Below, piece by piece: positions 12,501-18,900 of a stretch of DNA of 64,000 bases; the stretch's first letter is position 1; the number at the start of each line of letters is the position of its first letter. The DNA is from Cladopsammia gracilis (taxonomy: Eukaryota; Cnidaria; Anthozoa; Scleractinia; Dendrophylliidae), in NCBI GenBank assembly GCA_022457155.1, contig JAJGOT010000123.1:1568501-1632500 (forward strand), in the 5' to 3' direction. Below the pieces are notes generated by a model. The model was not told where the DNA came from. It worked only from the letters and a program-made list of their open reading frames with translations, and did not search any database. The position numbers and the translations under genes are program-made.

Positions 12501-14778
12501 AAATAAAATAAAAATAATAAATGCTTATAATCATTATGAAAAAAGACCGATCTGCCAACGTATGTAGTGGTATTTGAAGGTGAACTTTGATGACGATACT
12601 GATTTTTAGTGTTCCTTTTCAGCCAACGTACCGTATTTCCAAGGTGGTACAAGCATAAGTGATTCGTACATTCAGTTTCCACCACTGGTTCTTAGAAAAG
12701 ATGAATTCGCCGCCATTTTGGACATCCGACCAGAACAGGGCGAAGGGCTCATAATGTATTCTGGGTCAGCGCAAGACTTTATCTCACTAGCCATGAAAGG
12801 AGGAATGCTAGAACTGAGGTAAGGTCGTGCCATGTAACACAAAACGGAAAAGGGGCCTGTCACGCAAGAATCGTGTCACGTAACACGAGATCTTTTTTAT
12901 ACATAAACAATAAACAGATAAAACTCCACGTTTTCCTACAGCAGCAAAATCGAACAGTTGTTGGAACGGCGAGTAGTAGATAAGAAATTGGTGGAAATAA
13001 ATGTATGCAAGTATGCATTCCCTAGGGCATTCTTCTATAGCTAACTTTTGAACTATGTGACTTTCTGTTAGAAAAATGGAAGTAAAATAGCTTAGAAGGG
13101 TCTTCTTTTAAATTTGTTTTTAAACTTCTATCTGCCATCGATTGATTGATTGATACATTAGTTCATTTATTCACTCCCCCACTCATCCATCCATCCATCC
13201 ATCCGTCTATGCACCGTTCATTAATTAATTAATTAATTAATTAATTCGTTCATTCACCATCTATGCACCATTCATTCATTCATCCATCCATCCGTCCATG
13301 CACCGTTCATTAATTAATTAATTGATTAATTCATCCATTTATTTAATTTAAATATTTATTTCATCATTCATTTTCTCCCTCACTCGCTCATTTATGAATT
13401 CATTTATTCATTTTCAACCCGTCATTCATTTCTTTTATTTATCCATTTATTCCTTTTTAGTAGTTCATTCCTTTGCTTTATTTGTATGGTTGATTTTTGT
13501 CCTAATTTCTTGATTCCTTGATTAATTTCCTTTGTTTTTTTTCTCTCATTAGATTTAACCTTGGAAAAGGCAAAGCAATAATTTCCACAAATTTTAATCT
13601 GGTCCTCAACCAGTGGCACCATGTGGAAGTTATCCGCGAAGGTTTACAAGGAATACTGATAGTCGACTCCATCAATATATTCCGGGGTGTGGCGGTCGGC
13701 GAGTGGACCAATCTGGACCTACAACAAGCTCAAATGTACCTTGGCGGAGGAATAAGCGTAAACCAAAACATAATGTGAGTAGTTAAGTAATTTAATGCAA
13801 TACAATGCTATACAATGCAATGCAGTACAATGCAATGCAATGCTATACAATGCAATGCAGTACAATGCAATGCAATGCTATACAATGCAATGCAGTACAA
13901 TGCAATACAATACATGGTGGTTATTCATCGTGAAGTTGTGTAATACGGCTAAATATTTTTACGAGTCAGTTTTTATTTTTTCGTGCCTTTTTGACGAGTA
14001 AAAATACCCAGCCGTATTACACAACTTTACGCTGAATAAATTGTTTATTATTCGGCAGTAATCTTCTCCTAAAACTAAGTTTTTGAAACTGTTTTTCCTA
14101 GCGCCCGGTCATATTCGCACTCGTTTTGATGCGTATTTGCACTCTATAAATACAATACAATACAATACAATGCAATGCAATCGGCTTATTAACAAACGCC
14201 GTATAGCTCAAATAAGACCGGAATACAATGCAATGCAACACAGTGCAGTGCAGTGCAGTGCAATGCAATGCAATGCAAAACAATGCAATGCAAAACAATG
14301 CAATGCAAAACAATGCAATGCAAAACAATGCAATGCAAAACAATGCAATATCAATTAAACTTTACCTTAAGGGTGGTATTTACAAACGCCATACAGCTAA
14401 AATAAGACCGGCATTCAACGGCTGATAGCTTGTACTTACAACACAGTTTTTATGTACTATTTTTTTCAAAACGTGTTGAAAATCAGTAAAGAAACCGATC
14501 TACAAAGAACATAGGGGTCTCCGACCATCCAAAAGAGTCAAATCCATGCAAAGTTAACGCAACGGCTACCAACTTTGTGTGGATAGATTTCTTTCTTTTT
14601 CTTCGATACATGACATGGCATGGGACAAGAATCACATCATGCACGGTAAGGATGCGCATAAATTATTAGTGCAAACACCCTTAATATACACAAATAAGCT
14701 CTACTGAAAGATCGTCCTTAGGTACTGCATTCTCTTACAACACAGCACCAATATTCGAAATTGTTACTTACGTTTGGG

Positions 14779-14810
<32 letters not shown>

Positions 14811-15236
14811 GCTGTTGTTGATCCAATCCATTCCTGCGTTTAACACAAATCCTCTTCCAGTTTCCAAAGGACTGGAGTGGCCGTGGGTTTCACCGGCTGC
14901 ATCCGAGAATTTGAAACAGAAGATGAGGAATTGCGAGAGAGCCCACAAGACTTGTCCCAGTTTAAAGCGGAAGATAATTCCGATGTCCGAACGTTTGTTG
15001 CTGTGATGAAGTGTGGATGCAAGGATGCGGAATGCCTAAATGCAGGAAGTTGCGTAGAAAGGCGTGATGACTTCTGGTGCGACTGCAGGATTGGTTACAC
15101 TGGTCGGCAGTGCGAGATCTCAGGTGAATTTCGTGATCCTTGATTAAGTTAATGATCTGAGGGTCTGTTTCTCATAGCAAATTCACTGTTCACATTTTTC
15201 TTAGTTGGGGAAACCTGGGAAGCCGTGTAACAGCTC

Positions 15237-15277
<41 letters not shown>

Positions 15278-15280
15278 TTT

Positions 15281-15318
<38 letters not shown>

Positions 15319-15829
15319 CGTATCAATAACAAAATTCTCGATTGTGATTGGTCTTCCGCGCGCCTATTTCTCACGTAATTGGCGCGCGGTCACGTGGGTG
15401 TCCAATTACAGCTATCCAATTACAACTTTTTGTAATTGGATAGCCGTAATTGGACACCTACGTTGCGTGCGCGTCAATCAGTTGCACTCGAATGGGTTCT
15501 TTTTTGCTGTTTTCCTTCTACTTTCAAACTGATAGAAAATATCCTAGACATTTTTAATACAAAAAAGTCGACATGGACTTTTTAATCTCGAATTTTGTTA
15601 TTGATGCGATTAATTAGTAATTGAACTTCGTGTCGTACAATTCAGGGGTAATCGTGCTCGTAATTTCAAATCGTCCTCGCGCTACGCGCTCGGCCGATTT
15701 GAAATTACTCGCCCGATTACTCCCTAAATTGTACTCCACTCAGTCCAATTACTATTACTAATAATGATGATAATGATGATGATAATGATAATGATAATGA
15801 TAATGATAATGATAATGATAATGATAATG

Positions 15830-15907
<78 letters not shown>

Positions 15908-18900
15908 GCGGCTTGATGATCTAGGGATATGTGGCCAACGATACAACAAGCGGTGTGAGATATGAACGATAATAATGGGGGGAACCCAACTCACCAGGGC
16001 GGTTTTCAGTGGGGCCCTTTTGTAAGGTTTTCAGTTAGACTCTCTTGTAAAGTGTCACACCGTTGTTTTGATACCCCTCCAGAGAACAATACAACAAACA
16101 ACGGAAACAATGGCTCTTAGCCCTAAAAACAAAAGCAGCCGCATTAGACCTAAAACAATGGAGCTGCTACACTACCGAACGTCTTGTTGTTAAGTTTTGA
16201 ACGTCTAGTAGATTTATACAAAAACAATTAGATTATACACCTTATTCCAAAATGGTGGTCAATTTATTATTCTTTTATGTGTATGTTAATTAGCCCTTGT
16301 TGCCTCGACAGCATGTGCAAAATACAACAGAATTTTCACGCGAAAATGAGGCAAAGAGGGCTAACTGAAATGCATACAAAAGAATAATAAATTGCCCGCC
16401 ATTTTGGAATAAGGTGTATTCGCTCTTAATTTCTATGCGTGATAGTTGATTCGTGCTTCGCCCTCATCACCTACCACGTGATAGAAATCTCGAGCTCATA
16501 ATCTAATTGTTAATTATATAGCTGGCGGTTTTTTTTTTCAATACAACGCGCGCGTTTATTGGTTGATTTATGGTCACATGACATCTAACAAACAAACTGT
16601 TTCCCGCCAAACGTCCATGAGCGGCAACATTTGCGAATGGCGGCAACGTCATTTAGGTCATATGGTAAAAGTGCACTGTTGCCCGCTAGCGCACGTTATC
16701 AGACCGTGACAAAAGGTGGCTTGATTATGATAAGATTTTGTGTTGCTATATAACAAATCACTTATGACTGATCCCTCGGGAAACAGTGAATTTTGTTTTC
16801 CTTGAATCTCTATAGCCTGGTTTCCATATAATCGCAACGATCGCAGCGATCGTTACGATCGACGATCGCTGCGATTCTTGCGACCCTTGCGATCATATGG
16901 AAACCAACCGTTGCGATCGTTGCGATTGCGATCGCAGAGATAGAAATTTTTCTATCTCTGCGATCGCAATCTCAACGATCGCAACGGTTGGTTTCCATAT
17001 GATCGCAAGGGTCCATGAATCGCAGCGATCGTCGATCGTAACGATCGCTGCGATCGTTGCGATCGTTGCGATTATATGGAAACCAGGCTTATGTTTCTCT
17101 CGCGACCAGTCCGAGTCAGTCATCAAAGTATTTAATGATCCTTGGGGTATTTTGGCAGCAGTCTTGTCCAAAGGTTTCTGCGCCCGCCCTGCCATTTTGA
17201 CAGGCCCTGGGGGACGAGGTTGTGACCTTGTGGTATATTTTATGTAATTCGACTGCGCAGACATTAAGCAGTGGCTTATGATTTGGTCATAAGCACATTA
17301 TAAACTTTTTCAGCAAATAACAAACACATCATCACACGTGACGCTTTCGACATTGCTGATCCTAGCAGTACGCAGGAGACATGTCCTAGCTCCCCACGAG
17401 TCTCTCGTTGCTCAGTGGTTAGAGCATCCGACCGGTGTGCGGAAGTATCCGACCGGTGTACGAAAGTATCCGACCGGTGTACGGAAGTATCCGACCAGTG
17501 TACGGAAGGTCACAGGTTCGATTCCTTTCCTTTGTCCCATGCTCAAGACACGTTGAACAAAACATCTTTCTCATAGAGAGAACAGTTTGTCTTGGGAGAT
17601 CCGATAGCTCCGACGGTTACTAAATTTCTGATTTCTGATATGCTTGTATCCTTCAGCTTGTGGCAAAAATGTTGTCTATGACGTGGGATTTGCAATCGAT
17701 GGCTCCAATTCAATTGACAACGATGAGTACCGTCTGACCAAGGACTTTGTGAAGAACGTTATCGGGATATTTACCATCTCAGAAGAGGCCACCCACGTAG
17801 CCCTCCTGGAGTACGCCAGTGTAGCCTCCATCAAAATCGACTTTGATTACTTCTACGAGGCAACCAAACTTCTTCAAGAAGTAGAAGATTTAACACAAGC
17901 ACAGGGCGCGTCCACGCAAATTGGCAGTGGCTTGAGGAAGACACTAGAAATGTTCACCACTGACTACGGGATGAGAGAGGAGGTAAAACTCAATGGATGT
18001 GTATCAAAAAAATTAAATTTTATTTTCCAAATACTGAAAAATAAACGGTACCAAAAAGGTACCACCGAGTAGCCTTCTTTTAGAGAAGTTTTTAACTGAA
18101 TGTTGTAAAACCAAAACTAAAAAAATTATTCTGGCCAATCACAACTGTCGCTGACAATCCAATGAACCAATCAGAACTCGACGCAAATACATGTACCCGG
18201 CGCCAAGCGCGGGAAAACGCGTGCGAGCAAGTCACGATTGGATTTTGATTTTACTTCAACCGTAAAATTACTATTAAGCCACCCCTCTCAAACAAGACCC
18301 CCACCTCCATTTAAGCCACCCCCTTTTAGAAGAAATTTATTTAGTCCCCCCCCCCCCCCTCCGCCCTCTTCTCTCTCTTTAAAGGCACCCCCACCTTTTC
18401 CCCTTTTAGAAGAAATACACTGCATGTGAACTATAGTACGGTACTGTGATTTATTCACGTCTTGAAAGTTTATGCAGTTTGTAACGTGATTGATTGGGCG
18501 AATGCTTTACATGTAATTGTGTTACAGGACTGAAGGCATGTAATTGTAACATTCAAGTTTAATCCTGAGATTACGATGCTTCAATTAAGTTATATCATAT
18601 TATATCCTGATATAGTGTACATCGTGCAGCATTTTTTAAACAACTACGATCTTTAATCAACTTAAGTTAACTTTGCTGAGAGCATCCTATGGTCCTATTT
18701 TGTCTATAGATGGTCCAATATTTTTCAGAAAGGAATGTGGCGTTAAAATCGTCCAGGGGCTGGATTCACGAAGCCCTCCTAAGTTAAGACATCTCTTAAG
18801 TATTGTCATTCCAATAATAGGCTATTGTTAAGAAACAATACTTAGGATATGTCTTAACTTAGGAGGGCTTCGTGAATCCGGCGCCAGAACTCCATAACGG

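Larger units (their letters stand above)
15124..17656 (+). other. 2.5-kb intron packed with hairpin elements
   Basis: Intron between EGF2 and VWA. It contains AAT microsatellites (15240-15318, 15756-15905), four hairpin/MITE elements and a tRNA-derived repeat, all listed separately. The remaining sequence aligns by eye with the paralogous intron (44380-48161), which carries a different set of insertions. Confidence 0.75.

Noticed and set aside
15758..15994. Poly-Tyr/His frames (also at 47860-48054)
   Set aside because: AAT/GATAAT microsatellite translation, no biological frame.
17398..17530. Functional tRNA gene
   Set aside because: The middle contains four tandem units instead of one anticodon arm; it cannot fold as a normal tRNA.
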